This document shows, one piece after another, positions 21,690 through 21,743 of a stretch of 21,743 nt of DNA. The notes under the pieces were generated by a model, which was given only the letters and a program-made list of their open reading frames with translations, searched no databases and was not told the origin of the DNA. Position numbers and translations under genes: made by a program. Position 1 is the first letter of the stretch; each line of letters begins with the position of its first letter. Source of the DNA: an uncultured Muribaculaceae bacterium (lineage in GTDB: Bacteria > Bacteroidota > Bacteroidia > Bacteroidales > Muribaculaceae); assembly GCA_910587355.1 (NCBI GenBank), contig CAJUKF010000045.1:1-21743 (forward strand), given 5' to 3'.

Positions 21690-21743
21690 TGTCCGAGATG
21701 AGATTCGAACTCACACAGCATTTCTGCCACTACCCCCTCAAAG
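21690..21743 (-). tRNA. tRNA-Leu (anticodon GAG), 5' part cut by window edge
   Basis: Minus strand: the anticodon loop TTGAGGG gives anticodon GAG for leucine, the 3' stem strand is GGTAG, then a long class II variable arm (about GTGGCAGAAATGCTGT), T arm GTGAG-TTCGAAT-CTCAT, acceptor strand CTCGGAC and discriminator A. CCA is not encoded (C-A-A follows). The 5' half lies beyond the window. Confidence 0.93.

Noticed and set aside
1..21743. CRISPR arrays, insertion sequences, integrases, rRNA, toxin-antitoxin pairs
   Set aside because: No spaced direct repeats, transposase motifs or ribosomal RNA sequence were seen in any part of the window. mazG here is the housekeeping pyrophosphohydrolase and has no mazEF neighbours.

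Overview
The window looks like a chromosomal segment of a gut-type member of the Bacteroidales, probably Muribaculaceae or a near relative (inference; no 16S is present). The support is: repeated Bacteroidota promoters of the TTTG-N19/20-TAnnTTTG type, a DUF4270 lipoprotein beside a short glycogen/starch-synthase-like protein, a GH109-like lipoprotein, the order DUF1599 - DoxX/MauE - tpiA - SPOR - folE, a KilA-N protein of the Bacteroides kind, and few Shine-Dalgarno sequences. The window is bounded by two cut tRNA genes, tRNA-Thr(CGT) at the left edge and tRNA-Leu(GAG) at the right edge, both on the minus strand.

Left third (1-6890, all minus strand): tRNA-Thr; a glgA-like gene with the DUF4270 lipoprotein behind it; and a mazG - topB - GH109-like lipoprotein run. 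mazG and topB overlap by 4 bp and have a consensus promoter in front. This part is mostly housekeeping and envelope genes with ordinary composition.

Middle (7064-14730, plus strand): a compact surface-glycan locus. Four genes encode the Wbp pathway UDP-GlcNAc -> UDP-GlcNAc(3NAc)A: a 6-dehydrogenase (WbpA-like), a 3-dehydrogenase (WbpB-like), a PLP aminotransferase (WbpE-like) and a left-handed beta-helix acetyltransferase (WbpD-like). They enclose a flippase, a GT4 glycosyltransferase and a Stealth-family sugar-phosphate transferase. The three enclosed genes look AT-richer than the rest. No 2-epimerase (WbpI), initiating transferase or polymerase is in the window, so the product must be used together with genes elsewhere. 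The same sugar pathway is known in Porphyromonas gingivalis to feed the sugar that links type IX secretion cargo to A-LPS.

Right third (14763-20175, plus strand): a promoter starts DUF1599 - DoxX/MauE; tpiA has its own -10-like box; a SPOR protein and folE follow. Then comes a tightly coupled redox cassette: a small cytosolic thioredoxin (WCPHC), a VKOR membrane protein with an N-terminal C39-peptidase-like domain that seems to have lost its catalytic residues, and an overlapping 42-codon ORF whose middle resembles the leader of Bacteroidales peptide precursors but lacks the Gly-Gly. This cassette is the best candidate in the window for something undescribed.

Far right (20337-21743): rpsU with a textbook promoter and terminator, a KilA-N domain gene containing a perfect 26-bp palindrome in its coding sequence, and a strong UUCG-capped terminator for the convergent tRNA-Leu. 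I saw no CRISPR array, insertion sequence, integrase or rRNA.
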